A DNA stretch of 64,000 nt from Zingiber officinale (GCF_018446385.1 NC_055992.1:99652947-99716946), one strand, 5' to 3'; counted from the first letter of the stretch, positions 10,737 to 22,132 are shown. Notes: generated from the letters alone by a model not told the origin. Made by a program: numbers and translations.

Positions 10737-12460
10737 TGTTATATTTTGAGGGATGTCCTAATGCAATCGTCTTATGTTTTACTATTTATTTGATAAATAT
10801 AGATTCACTATTTGAGTGCATATTATATGTTTGATGGTCTTAAACTCATTTATTGAATATCTATAATATAATTCATAGCATGAGAGAATTTATGATTGGA
10901 TCACAATTTGTGATTATCTCTACATGTACAATTATGAATGTATTAGAATTTTCTTAGTTGACGAATTGATGCATTTGGACATCATCAATTCTATAAGATT
11001 AGCACCGGTTATACTCCTTGGTTCACCAAACAACTATTTTCTCATTGGCTGGAGACATTGGGATGTCGAGAGTTAAACTTGGATACTAGTTACGGTAACT
11101 AGTTCATTGGAGTGACTCATTGTAAGACTTTATATAGTTATCTGCATATATGGATATGTCTGTGAAGCTCTTACTACAGCTCGAATATAAGTTTCTTTCG
11201 ACTTGAGGTGTACAAGTCATCTTGGTCATGGAGACTTATACTTTGACATCTTAAGCAAGCATCATGATTGGGTATAAGTTGAAGTGCCTAAAGGTGTTTG
11301 GATAGCTCACAGAGGATTCATCACTTCTTGCAAGGAGATGTATATACTAAGGCCACTCGTTAGAATTATTACTTAAAGTCTCTGGCCAAAATGAATCCAT
11401 AGAATGAGGAAGTATTACTTGGGCTAGGTATGACGTAGTCAACCTAGTGGGGACTAATACAAAGACCATGTCCTGAACCAAGTGGGTATAAGACGAGTAA
11501 AAGGAATAAGACACGACTCACTGTAGCTGCTGAAAGGTTCAGAATTAATTTTAAAACCAACTATAATTTTTTAGCTAATTGGGGATCATGATGTATTATT
11601 AGGTACCACTTATGATCGTTCCATAATTAATTAAATAATTATAGATGACCAAGATAAATCAAAAACCTATTGGGTCATATGCATTATGTGTCTCTAAAAG
11701 ACGTAAAATAAGTTAAAGAATAGGATTCTTAGATCAAGAGATAAATGTTTGGTTGGACCATACATAAAACAAATATAGAAATATTTATCAAATTGGAAGC
11801 GCAGATAGACCACATCTCTTATGGAAGAGTTAGACCCTATTTGGATTAGTTATGAACTAACTTGGTTTAGTTGTGAACCAAATCAAGGAGTTAATAGACT
11901 AATTTTTAGTTAAGGGATAATGGGTTGAATTTGAGCTTTCTAATCCAACTCATTAATGAGGGCTATATATTGATATGGTTAAGAGAGAAACATACATCAA
12001 TTCATTAGTTGGCTTGATAAGGGTTTTGTGAAATCCTTAACCCAACTCTACTCTCCCCTCTCTTTTCTCCCTCCGCCAACAACAAGAGGATGCTCCCTCT
12101 TGTTGTCGTGACCAACATAAGGAAGAAGAGCCACTTCCTTGTTTTGCTTCTTCTTTCTCTTGATCCCTCTTCATCGCTCATGGCTAGTAACTTCCGAAGG
12201 AGAGGCTTGTACTCATGGAGTTATCTTGAGGAGCTCGGCATGGATACAAATAGAGGTGAGGTTCGACAACGTCGCTACGGTTGATGCCCTTCTCGTTACA
12301 GGTCATCTGTAAGGTATACCTAAAATAATTGTTATTCATTTTGTTTTATGATCTTGTCTAGTGTGATTGTATCCTGCATGCGTGTGTTGTGTGTTATAAT
12401 AAATTAGATTTATTGATGTTTAGTCTTCCATTGTGCATATTTACGAAATGTATTTTAGCA
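10737..12460 (+). repeat. Copia-B 3' LTR (about 1.7 kb, right end approximate)
   Basis: It begins TGTTATATTTTGAGGG right after the polypurine tract. No second copy lies in the window, so the end cannot be aligned. Sire-C gag text starts by about 12463, so the LTR ends just before that. A CT-rich stretch (about 12045-12070) and a region ending CTCGTTACAGGTCATCTGT (about 12290) occur in its 3' third. No gene is present. Confidence 0.6.
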
Positions 12461-12462
12461 CA

Positions 12463-14240
12463 CACTTCATCGGGCATATCCCATCATGAAGGGGGAGAAT
12501 CGAGCTTCAAATCTAATATGGTAAGTGAGGTATATCTTTTACCTCTTGATCAATTGTATTTAGGTGTAAAATCTATGTCAGTCTCAATGTAAGCTTAAAA
12601 CAAAAAATGAACAATTGAAAAAGGAAAACCAAGAAAAAAGAGTAGTTTTATCTTGTTAATCTAGTAGGCAGGAACCTATATTAAGTTCCTAAATCATGTT
12701 TAAAGTAGATTTTCTTTGATTTAATAGTTTTGCTAAATTAGAATTGCTTTACTTAGAAAATATTTTTTATTCAAACTTTCTATTAGAATTTTTTGTTTAA
12801 AATTTTTACAATGATAAGACAGTAAATCTTCTATTAAAATAAAACTTTTCAAAATTTTGTGACCGTTAATAAATTTCTATGAATTTTTACTAAAATATTA
12901 ATTCTTGAAATTAACACTTCTCAAACATTCAATTTTTGAAAATTTATTTTTTTTACAAGTGTACATTCTATTTTATATACTTAGAAAATTTTGCAAGATT
13001 TTTCGAACTCAAAATTTATTATTTAAGTATTTTTCTTTAGAAATACATCTTTCTGAATACAATAATTAATTTTCACTAATATTAATCTTATTTTTTCATG
13101 AAAACTTTATTACTAGACTGGATAGTTATGTTTAATAGTGACAAAAAATTTCTAAATTGTCAGAAGGTTAAAAATAATTTTGAAATTATTTTTGTTAAAA
13201 TGAGTTTTTCATTTTAAGAAATTTGAATTATTGAACAATAATTCCCATAATTTTTCTAGAAATTGATTAATGTTTCAGTAACCCTTAGATTTTTTTTCAG
13301 ATTTTTTTTCAAATTTTTTTTTATGATGATTACCCCTATTTTTAATGTGATAAAAGGGGGAGAAATAGAATTAAGTCTAAGGGGAGGAACAATTTTTTTA
13401 CAAATTGTGTTGAATTGCACTTAATTGCATATTTAATATTTTCTTTACTGATTGTAAATTTCAATATCAAAATTTATTTTTGTTAGTTTGCCTTTATTAC
13501 CCTTACTTAACTTGAGGTTGATGCACATTAAAAAGGGAAATATTGTAAGTATTCCGGGTAAGTTTTGATATGATCAACCTAGTTAAGTTAGGACTTGTTG
13601 TGTTTAATGTCCAGTGTCTAATTGTGTAGGAACTTAGGAGCGCAAAAAGTTGAGTGAAAGAGACAGTGGACAAGAAGGATGGCATGGGAAGGGAGTCGAC
13701 GGGCTCGGTGTGTTCGAGAGATGAGAAGTTGTGGAAGAGTACATTGACAGCCGATAAGGATGTGTGTGGTGTATCCGATGGATGAGAAGCTAGGGAAGAA
13801 GTCTGCTCGAGGAGAAGGTTGGAGTTGGATTTGGGTGAACTTAACTTTGGTTGATCCAAGCATCACCCACTTGAGGAAGATCAGCTTGGATGCTAATTTG
13901 CCTACTGGAAGGCGCCTCCAAGAGGCTTAGAGGCGCCCTCATGCCTCAAGGAGAAGGTGCCTCCAATGTTGTTAGAGGCACCTTCATGCCTCTAATAGAA
14001 AGAATGATCGTTGTTGTGACCATTGTGATGGGATATAGTTTTATCTATTTAGAGGCACCCTAGACCTCCTTGGAGGTGCCTCTAGCCAATGGTAACATTT
14101 TCTAGGGGTTATAAAAAGTCCTTTGAAGTTAGAAATTTAACAACAACTTCTATCCTATTTTCTGAGCATTTCAAAGAGTGTAAGAGATTTCTCCGCCTTC
14201 ATGAGACGACGAAGTTCATTTCTGCTCTGAAAATCTGCAT
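12463..14240 (+). mobile_element. Sire-C: 3' remnant of a Sirevirus-like element
   Basis: The left piece (12463-12600) is the end of a Gag-like frame (EGGESSFKSNMVSEVYLLP, then DQLYLGVKSM). It closely parallels Sire-G at 40880-40995 (SGLKSDMVSKVCLLSPDQLYFGIKSM). The AT-rich stretch 12600-13520 has no gene and parallels the untranslated internal region of Sire-G. A polypurine stretch AAAAAGGGAAATATTG (13530-13545) leads into a 3' LTR. Copia-B is inserted in it, so its 5' part lies left of the window. Confidence 0.65.
13544..14240 (+). repeat. Sire-C 3' LTR (right end uncertain)
   Basis: It starts TGTAAGTATTCCGGG. The following TTTTGATATGATCAACC..GTTAAGTTAGG and the GGAACTTAGGAGCGCA block parallel the Sire-G LTR (38809 on). 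GC-rich AGGCGCC-type segments (13910-14085) are also shared with the Sire-G and Sire-D LTRs. The end cannot be recognised. Confidence 0.55.
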
Positions 14241-14254
14241 GGCTTGGTTCCTGA

Positions 14255-14510
14255 CCTTTCCATTTGGCATGGCATGAACAACTTCTATGTTGGTTCTCTT
14301 TCCTGGTTGTGCCATTTGGCACGACCAATGTCTTTTCTAGTTCCTTGGCCATGCCTTTTGGCACGGACTCTCTTCTGGAGCTTCTCTTGGTCATGCCTCA
14401 AGGCATGGCCAAGTCCAATTTGACTCTGGAAGTTTATTGTCGATTATGCTCAAAGACTTGGGCACTCCAAACCTTTGCTTTCCTCATCACGGGGAAGGCA
14501 TGGCCAGGTC
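14255..14510. repeat. Short hairpin-like repeats around GGCATGGC / GCCATGCC
   Basis: Imperfect repeats with TTTGGCATGGC, TTTGGCACGACC, GCCATGCCTTTTGGCACGG, CATGCCTCAAGGCATG and AAGGCATGGCC recur about every 45-50 bp, with one longer gap. Several are themselves short palindromes. They may be the decayed far end of the Sire-C LTR. No gene is seen. Confidence 0.5.
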
Positions 14511-15689
14511 ATAGTCTTCCTCAAATTGTCTTCTTTTGTATACTTTGAATCCTTTACAGCTCCAAACTTCTCCTAAAATTGAAAACAGATATCAAGCAGA
14601 TCTCTGGATGTAAAAAGTAATTATACTAAAATTAACATGATAAAGGGTGCAAAATCATTGATCATAGGAAATGAATATAGAAAGATGTGTATCAAACAAT
14701 ACAAAATAGCATATATAATCTACGTACATCAATAGGGTATTATTTGGAATTCAGATGCTTATATCAGTGTATCAATATAAATCTGGGCGTTAAATACCAC
14801 AGTACATTAATCAAGTTCAGTAATCCTTCCTAGTAAACAACTAGCTAGATAATATTACTTTACTTGACTAACCAAGTGAACACTACTATCTTTTGATAGC
14901 TAGTTAATAAGCAAAGGTTAAATATTTACTTAAGGACATTGTTTTAGATGATTATTTAAAAACAACTAAATTTATTTACTTTATTTTATATATTTTTTAA
15001 GCTTAATATAGTTAAAACTTAGTTAAAATTTAAAGAGTTAACCAAGTTAAACATTAACACAGTTAAAATTAAAAACTTAATATGAAACTAGAAATTTAAA
15101 TACTTAAAAGTTACCTTAAAAAAAACAAACAAAAGAAAACAAAAATTTTTAAGTAATCAAAATTTTAACTTAATCAAACTTAAAATTAATTAAAAACTAA
15201 TCCAAGGCTAACCTTACTCTAATTTAAGTTTAAGTTACGCCTAATCAAAATTTAAACATACTTTTTAACTTAATTAAATTTTAAACTTAAAATTTAAATC
15301 AATAATTTTTTTACTTATTACATTTTAAACTTTATTTTTAAAAAAATTAATTAAAATTTAATTTAATCAATTTCCACTTAATTAAACTTAACTTATTTAA
15401 ACTTAATTTAAGCTTAATTAAACTTAATTCAAATTTAATATCCACTTAACTAGATTAATTGAGATTTAAATTAACACTTTAATACTAAGCATAAATACGT
15501 AATTAAAAATCTAGAAACTTAAGTAACTAACAAATTAAAACCCTTATCCCTGTTAACTTAAAATTTAAAGATTCATCAACTTATTTTAATTAAAACTTAG
15601 CTTATTTAACACCCAATTCAAGCTTAATTAACTTATACTATGATTAATTACAAACTTAATTTTAAAATCAAAATTAAAACCTAAAAGTA
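14511..15689. other. AT-rich stretch with no recognisable gene
   Basis: The sequence is dominated by permutations of TTAAAACTTAATTTAA-like words, with no long open frame on either strand. It resembles the non-coding spacer inside Sirevirus-like elements, but no end, primer site or coding motif ties it to one. Confidence 0.5.
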
Positions 15690-15960
15690 CACATTGAAAA
15701 GCCACCGGGGCCCTTGATCACACAATCCTGGGTGCCTAGACCTCGTCCAGGCGCTCCGCCCCACTTCGGCAAAACTAGCCTGTGGTTTTGCTAGAGGCAC
15801 CCATGGATTGGGATCCGAGCCCTCGGACCTAGTCCGGGTGCCTCGCTTAGCCTCACACTGCAGGAGCTTGGACACAGTCTAGGCACCCGGACTCGCTTAT
15901 ATAAGGCACACAAGGTAGCCTTAGGCGCCTGCACAAGTAGAGTTTGCTAAGCAAACTCTC
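15690..15960 (+). promoter_or_regulatory. LTR-like GC-rich segment with a TATA box
   Basis: An abrupt GC-rich patch with repeated GGTGCC / AGGCGC words is followed by TTATATAAGG (about 15898-15907). The Sire-D 3' LTR has the same layout: AGGCGCCCG-rich block, then CCTATAAAAAGG at about 37513. This may be the end of a diverged Sire-D 5' LTR, upstream of the env-like remnant. The TATA box is seen. The LTR assignment is inference. Confidence 0.4.
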
Positions 15961-16143
15961 AAAAATACAAAATTTGCCTCAATTCATTTATTTATTTTTT
16001 ACTCTTGACCTTCAAGCATGTGGGGGATTTAGGAGCAACCAAGGTCATCATTTCTCTTATAAATATTCACCATGCCTCGGTAATGTTTTAAACTTAAATT
16101 TTTGTTGTTGTTTGTTTAATTTAGAATTTCATTTTTAGAATTT

Positions 16144-16457
16144 TTGTTAAATAGGAAGAGACTAAATATTGATGCTGGTCTCTTTCAAATTCCTAGTACT
16201 GACCCTAGTTTTCCTACAGAGAAACTTAGGATTAGGTTTTCATCCATTTCCTATATTCCTTTGCAAACTAGATATCTTCATAGGAGTTTTTTTTATGTGG
16301 TCATGCATTCTTTGTGCCGAGGTCATTGCCTACTATAGATTGTAGAATTTAGTTATTGTTCTAGTTCGGTAAATATTGGCTTGTGTGCCAAACTATACAA
16401 TAATTTAATTAAAGTCAATGATCTTACATACACTACCAGGGTCACAGGTACTGATAT
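16144..16457 (+). pseudogene. Env-like / plant transposon protein, N-terminal part
   Basis: The frame reads NRKRLNIDAGLFQIP, then KLRIRFSSISYIPLQTRYLH and, after a stop at about 16336, CAKLYNNLIKVND..TTRVTGTDI up to the Gypsy-1 insertion at 16457/16458. This pattern is characteristic, from memory, of the env-like or putative plant transposon protein family found downstream of pol in Sireviruses. Its function is unknown. It has no visible membrane segment that would support a true envelope. The C-terminal part resumes at 35543. Confidence 0.6.
16453..16457. repeat. Gypsy-1 target-site duplication GATAT (left)
   Basis: GATAT immediately precedes the TG of the 5' LTR and is repeated at 35543-35547. 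Confidence 0.95.
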
Positions 16458-19400
16458 TGTAAAATACCGAAAATGGGCGAATCACCATAAGGAAATTTTC
16501 CGAAATTTTTGGAAATTTTCCTGGGAAATTTTTCGGAGCTCGTATGACAAGTTTAAGGGGATCAAATATTGGGCCCGGGAAAGCCTGTTTAGGCTACCCC
16601 GTTTTAACGAAGAAAAGTTGGATTTTTTTTCCTTTTCCTTTCCTTTTTCTTTTCTTTTTCTTTTATTCCTTTTTTCTCCATTTCCTTCTCCCCTTTCCCC
16701 CACATGCCCGAGCCGTCCCCGATGCCTCCTCACGCCGAACTCACACCGATCCTTGCCCTAACCACACGCGACGGTTGCTCGCCTCCCTCCGGTACAAAGC
16801 CCCTCGGCCAAGGAAGCCCTAGCGTCACCTTCTCCCACACTGCCGATTTCCCCTTTTCTCTCCGTCTCTGCCCAAAGTCACTGATCGCCCCCATCGCGCC
16901 GATCACTGACCACGAGAACCCTAGCGCCGATCACCCTCTACCATCGCATCGCCTTGCCGACGTTGCATGGAGCAGCGCCAACCATCACGGGAGTGATCGA
17001 GCCTTGCATCCTCTGTGCCCTAGTTCCTCTCACGTCGCCACCGATAGCCACAACCCGATCGCTCACCGACACACCTCTGCACGAGACCCTCTTCGACCTA
17101 GAGCAGAGAGGGGAGCCTTAGTTCTTCACCCATGCCCTAGACCTCACGATCGGGTCTTCTTTCTTTGTCCAGCAGTCGCCAGCAGAGAGGGAACGAGGGG
17201 CACCGATTCAAGTAAGGCAGATTTAGGTATTTGGATTTTTGATCGGGATCCTGTGTTGAATTGTTGGGATAATCACTATGGTTTTTCCATAGCAGCTTCT
17301 CCTAATTCCGACCATAAGAAGGTATACTGTGTTTTTACGTTTCTATTTTGCCTTCTGTTCAATTGTCGGCCATGGTATTCATCTGATTTCCAACCTATAA
17401 CACCATACGACCTTGCTAAAGTCTGGCCAGCAAGTGTTGATTGGGCCATTTGATTTGGAAGACAATAGGTCTACAACTTCGGCCATCATCTTTTAGGCTG
17501 CGAACCCCTCCGGTTGAAAGCCACAACAACTACCATCAAGCTTGGTGAGCACTAGGGATAAGTTGTGGCTATACTGGTTCTTCTCTTGATTTCCATTTTT
17601 GAGAGGATATATTGGAATTGAGTTGGTTATTCGAATTATAGTAGAGTGGATCCAATTTAATTTCTTAATTTGATTAGGATTTAGTTTAGCTAATTAATGC
17701 ATGATAGAATTAGCTAAACTAACCATTGTGACACAAGACTTTGATGCGAGACGAGCATCTCGACGTCGGATTGGACCGGATTGGACCTTTCTATTGGAGG
17801 CGGGTACTTTGACTTATCTTTTTAGATATGTCATTTGATATGCATAGTAGTTTTTAACAAGTAGTAATAATTATGTTTCTTATCTGCATCAGTTAGTCAC
17901 TACCGGATACCTGTTACATGCTTATTTTTGCTTACTTATTATGCATTCCATGTTAGTACCCCGCCTGATTTTATATGCTTATAGAGGTAGTGACATAACC
18001 ATGTCTTATTATGTTCAGGACCTAGGTTTTTATACCTTATCTGACCTGTGCACCTAGACCAATGATTTGGTCCATTTGTCCTATGGTACACATTATGTAG
18101 AGATTGACAGGATCAGGATATTTCCATGCTTAGTGTCATGCACCATCTCGCATGATTACATGCTGTGCGATAGTCGGTTCCATTATTGTTGAGCACATTG
18201 CCAGTTTCATAGATTTGCACACACCACCACTCATGAGTTAGTGGTATATCAGGCAAGGTGTGTGACAGTTTTACTGTTAGGCTCCGCTGGTCCGGTGACT
18301 CAGCGTGGTAGCCGGCAGACAGTTCTGCTCTGTTAGGCTTCGATGGTCTCTCCGCTGGTATGGTGACGCAGCTTGGTAGCCGGCAGATAGTTTTGCTTTG
18401 TTTGGCTCCATTGGTCCGCTCATGGGTAGTGTGACACAGCGTGGTAGCCAGCAGAGATCCCTCCTCTGGATTATCTCAGGGAGATGAGAGCATTGCGCTC
18501 CCCTACTTATGATTTGGAGTAGGAGGATAAGTGTACTCTGACAGCATCCCGCCCACTCGGTCACTCAGGAGCAGTGATGGCTGAGTGCACGGTTGTCACA
18601 ATCCTACACACTCGGTCTCACCATTGTGTGTGAGACAGTTGACTGGTAGTAGGGGTGACTAGGGCATGTCATTGACATCATACGCATTGATGCATTTATT
18701 GCTTGTGTTTGCTGCACTTGTTTGCTGCATATTTGGTGGATGCATATGTTTGACATGTATATAGGATTTCTATACCTCTCGGTCTATTGTCCATACACCA
18801 GGTCCTGGTGAGTACAGTTTTTCTCCTATATATTTCAGTTTACATTTATCATTCTTATATCAGGAGACTGAACACATAATTATTGCTATTGGTTATTTTC
18901 TTACTATGCATGTCAGTAGTTACCTGTTGAGGAGTTGACTCATCTCGTTGTTATTACTATTTTCATGTTAAGGCTGTCCGGAGAGTTCAATCGCTAGTCC
19001 CCCTGCAGATCACGAGGATATTTATTTGGTTTTTCTTATTATACTATCTAAACTGTGTTTTAGACTTGTTCTGGATTTCTGGCACTTGGATCTTGTATGG
19101 TCCTTAATTACCGTTAGCCTTTATTTGGATATGTTCTGCTACATGCCTGCCTGGACGGCAGAAGAGGTGATTTGATTTTATTTGCGTCGTTGTGATTTAT
19201 GTTTTATGGGTGTAGTTGAGTAGGATATAAGTTTTGAGCTTTATGGGTATAGCCGAGTAGGATTTTTTAGATGGTTTTCCTTATCGTTGCATTAGTTTAG
19301 TTTTACTATTAATCTGCGTGGGTGTTTGCTTATTTTTATTGTTATTGTTCCGGTTGTGTTGGCCGATGTATCTGGATGGTTGTAGGAAGTTTCAGATTGT

Positions 19401-19460
19401 CACCCGTACAGGGGAGATGCTACCTAAATTTCTTCTGGAAGGGACTACTTGGGCTTGACA
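16458..19460 (+). repeat. Gypsy-1 5' LTR (3003 bp)
   Basis: It starts TGTAAAATACCG and ends GGGCTTGACA; the 3' partner ends GGGGCGTGACA. It holds a poly-pyrimidine run (16620-16700), a GC-rich segment of about 0.5 kb (16700-17210) followed by AAGTAAGG, and a repeat of about 62 bp (18277-18460). Long open frames in the GC-rich part (for example 16704-17453) are not conserved in frame with the 3' LTR and are not called as genes. Transcription is expected to start within the LTR. Confidence 0.93.
18277..18460. repeat. About 62-bp tandem repeat in the Gypsy-1 5' LTR
   Basis: Three imperfect copies carry GTTAGGCTCCGCTGGTC, then GTGAC.CAGCGTGGTAGCC, then GGCAGACAGTT. The 3' LTR has the same array at about 34350-34530. 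The related Gypsy-2 LTRs have only about one copy, so the array grew in the Gypsy-1 lineage. Confidence 0.75.
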
Positions 19461-19467
19461 ATTTATT

Positions 19468-19480
19468 TGGTATCAGAGCC
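19468..19480 (+). other. Gypsy-1 primer-binding site
   Basis: TGGTATCAGAGCC lies seven bases inside the 5' LTR end and is complementary to initiator tRNA-Met. A further TTGGTATCAGAGGCA-like copy occurs at about 19543, so the leader holds a duplicated site-like sequence. Confidence 0.88.
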
Positions 19481-19799
19481 AAGTTTCGGATGCTTGGTTT
19501 TCATATTTTGGTTTTGCGTGTTAATCTAATACCAAAATTTATTTGGTATCAGAGGCAGGTTTGCGAGTCAAATTGGTATTTTTGGATTTGTACGGATTTC
19601 CGTTATGATTGTGTTTTGGAATTTTGTTTTAGATTTGTATGGATTTCCGTTGATTTTTTTGTACGAAATTCCGAGGTTATAAAATGGGGACTGGACAGCG
19701 ACGGAACATCTCCAAACGACAAATAAACGGCAAATAGGTATAAAGGTAATTTTATAATTTTTATATTTGTAGTAATATCTGTGATATAACTTAACAGAT

Positions 19800-20415
19800 A
19801 TGAGGAGATCTACACGACTAGCTGCAAGACGTGGTGCTGGACGGCCACGTAAGAGGACTTTGGAATCTCTGGCAACGGACTCACTAGATATCACTACTGG
19901 GTTTGAGCCTGTCGGTCAGGGACAGACTCATGATACTGCGGGTGCGTCGGGCTCTCAGACTCTGGTGGCTTCGTTGGAGGTACCCACCCATACCGTATAC
20001 ACTGTACCACCTGTGGCAAATCCGATACCTCCACCAGTAGAGCTTACGACGTACCCGGCACCACCGCCACCAGGACCTATCGTGTACCCGGCACCAGCGT
20101 AACCCACGCCCCCAGTGTCTACAATGTACCCAGCACCCGCACCAGCGGTACCAGTTGCTCCATTTCCGGTGTCACCACCTACCGTGCCTCCAGCTGTGAC
20201 TACACATATCGACCCTGCAATACCACCAGTGGTATATGCCCCAGTTTATGCAGCAACACTGGGAGTACCTCCCCCGGTCTATCCAGCGGTACCACCTGTA
20301 GCACCAGCTCCAATGATTCCACCAGTTCACTCGTCGATCCCTACCCACCTCAGAGATATTGTCGCGGCACGAGCCCAGATCCCAGCATTAGTAGAGTCGA
20401 TGAAGAGTCGATTTG
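19800..20415 (+). pseudogene. Gypsy-1 gag, N-terminal part
   Basis: The ATG at 19800 opens a basic start (MRRSTRLAARRGAGRPRKR) and then a long Pro/Val/Ala-rich tail of PPV..YPAP-type repeats. An in-frame stop at 20100-20102 interrupts it, and the Pro-rich frame continues from about 20115 (APVYAATLGVP, LRDIVAARAQIPALVES). The text breaks at 20415/20416, where the Sire-E 5' LTR starts. The capsid part resumes at 27900. A Pro-rich N-terminal Gag is common in this gypsy group. Confidence 0.75.
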
Positions 20416-20581
20416 TTGGTGCAATATTCCCTAGGTCAAAGTTGACCTGGTTGACTGAGCTTGATTTGGTTCAAGCTCTAGTCTTGATGTTTGACAATAC
20501 ATGTAGACAATACATGGAGATTGCAGGTGCGATTGGTCATGTGGGGAGATTGTGAAGGAGAGTCAAGTAGGTCAAGGTTGA

Positions 20582-20930
20582 CTGGATACTTGACTGAGAA
20601 TCCTGGTGAGTGAAGCCAGGTGAAAGACCTAGTGAGTGAAGCTAGGCAGAAGGAAAATCCTGGTGAGTGAAGCCAGGTGAAAGACCTAGTGAGTGAAGCT
20701 AGGCAGAAGGAAAGTCCTGGTGAGTGAAGCTAGGTGAAAGTCCTAGTGAGTGAAGCTAGGCAGAATGAAAGTCATAGTGAGTGAAGCCAGGCATTGGAAA
20801 GTCCTGGTGAGTGAAGCCAGGCAGATAGGTGAAAGTCCAGGTGAGTGAAGCCAGGCAGATGGAAAGTCCTAGTGAGAAACTAGGCAATGGAAAGACCTGG
20901 TGAGTGAAGCCAGGCACGAGGAAATCCAGA
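20582..20930. repeat. About 29-bp tandem array, roughly eleven units
   Basis: Units read GAAAGTCCTGGTGAGTGAAG then CCAGGCAGA, with variable CCAGG/CTAGG and length. The 3' LTR carries the same array at about 26484-26815 with a different copy order and number. It is an LTR internal satellite-like array, not CRISPR, because it has no unique spacers. Confidence 0.85.
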
Positions 20931-21167
20931 TGGGGCAAGGTTGACCAAACATCTGGTGGAAAGTCCAAGTAGGTCAAAGGGATTGACCGGATACTTGGCA
21001 CAAGGAGAAAAGTCCAAGTGGGTCAAAAGGATTGACCGGACACTTGGTGAGGGAGTCTTAGCAGGTCAAGGGTGACCGGATGCTAGGCATGATGGACCAA
21101 CAAGTCATGGTTGACCGGATGTTGGTTTAGGAGGCTTTAGACTTGATTTTGGGAGAAATCATGAGCT

Positions 21168-21492
21168 GGATCGATCAGCCGATCGATTGGCGAATGCCCA
21201 ATCGATCGACTGATCGATTGGGCGAGTTTTCGCGACAAGCCTCCTCCCAATCGATTAGTGGATCGATTGGGAGAAATGCGCGATCGCACAGAACTGCTCT
21301 GGATCGATCAACCGATCGATCCAGAGCTCCCAATTGATTAGTGGATCGATTAGGAAGTGTGATTCTGCACGATAAGCCCTGGATCGATCAGCTGATCAAT
21401 CCATGCCATTCCTGAGAGCACAGAGGCACTCTGGATCGATCAGCCGATCGATCCAAAGCCTCCCCAATCAATTGGGAGCAATCCAATCGATT
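21168..21492. repeat. Cluster of ATCGAT-based palindromes, Sire-E 5' LTR
   Basis: The segment has many imperfect palindromes such as GATCGATCAGCCGATCGATC and CAATCGATCGACTGATCGATTG, about 20-26 bp each, separated by about 20-30 bp. They recur in the 3' LTR (27053-27384) and again inside the element (25209-25400). Short frames rich in Ile-Asp-Arg-Ser are by-products. Confidence 0.85.
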
Positions 21493-22014
21493 GGGATTCG
21501 GCCGTTGGCAACGGCGTCGATTAAAGCCGTTGTCGAGCTCTTTCTCCGCCAACGCTTGCACTGTTTAGCTCCGATCTTCACAGTAGCTTCTCCACAGCGT
21601 TTTCCACTCTCACCGCCAGTTCTTGAAGGATCTTGGAGAGACATCCAAGTCAAGAGGCATGACTACAATAAGAGGAAGAAGCTAGGGTTAGGGTTTTCAT
21701 TGCATATCTTATAAAGATATTTCTTGTATTTGTCTTCCCTTGCTTTCTTGATGTATTGAGAGTATTGTAGGGATTCTCCGCCTTCGGTAGTTACTGTAAA
21801 GGAGTGTTTTATTAGTGGAGGGTGCGTGAGTGTGTGGATCCTTGGACTAGTCACCTCTTCTTGAGGTGGATACCAAGTAAATCTACGAGTTAGCGTTGTG
21901 TGGTTGTTTCTTTGTATTTTCCGCTGCATTTCATCACAAGAAGCAAGCAACGACGAGCACAAGATCGCGCCGAGCTATTCACCCCCTTCTAGCTAGATAA
22001 TTGGTCCCAATAAG

Positions 22015-22026
22015 TGGTATCAGAGC
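22015..22026 (+). other. Sire-E primer-binding site
   Basis: TGGTATCAGAGC, complementary to initiator tRNA-Met, begins two bases after the end of the 5' LTR. Confidence 0.9.
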
Positions 22027-22132
22027 AAGGTTGCTCTTCACCGGAATCATCGTCGGAAAGGGAAAAGAGCTAGAGGGTGAAGAAGTTGGAGCAAAATTCT
22101 TCAAGTCAAAGATTTTATCAAGCTCAACTTCA

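Larger units (their letters stand above)
4381..12460 (+). mobile_element. Copia-B: degenerate Ty1-copia, split by a solo LTR
   Basis: The order on the plus strand is leader, gag, protease, integrase, reverse transcriptase, RNase H, polypurine tract, 3' LTR, which is the Ty1-copia order. Its 5' LTR and primer-binding site are absent because Copia-A is inserted in the leader at 4380/4381; they should lie left of the window. A solo LTR (8148-9957) splits it between reverse transcriptase and RNase H. Many stops and frameshifts show an old copy. The right edge, near 12460, is approximate. Confidence 0.85.
20416..22012 (+). repeat. Sire-E 5' LTR
   Basis: It starts TTGGTGCAATATTCCC and ends TTGGTCCCAATA. 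It carries a tandem array of about 28-30 bp (20582-20930), then GGTCAA/TTGACC words, then a cluster of ATCGAT-type palindromes (21168-21492). The last 450 bp holds CTTGAGGTGGATACCAAG. The exact first and last bases are uncertain by two or three positions because the termini are not TG..CA. Confidence 0.85.

Noticed and set aside
16704..17453. 249-residue open frame in the Gypsy-1 5' LTR
   Set aside because: The 3' LTR does not keep the frame (it breaks into shorter pieces in shifted frames), and the composition is that of GC-rich LTR sequence.
20416..20420. A target-site duplication around Sire-E
   Set aside because: Bases beside 20416 (GATTTG) and after 27899 (GACAC) do not match for any reasonable choice of LTR ends.
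20582..20930. Regular 29-bp repeats resembling a CRISPR array
   Set aside because: Units are directly adjacent with no unique spacers, vary in length, lie inside an LTR and recur in the partner LTR. The genome is a plant.
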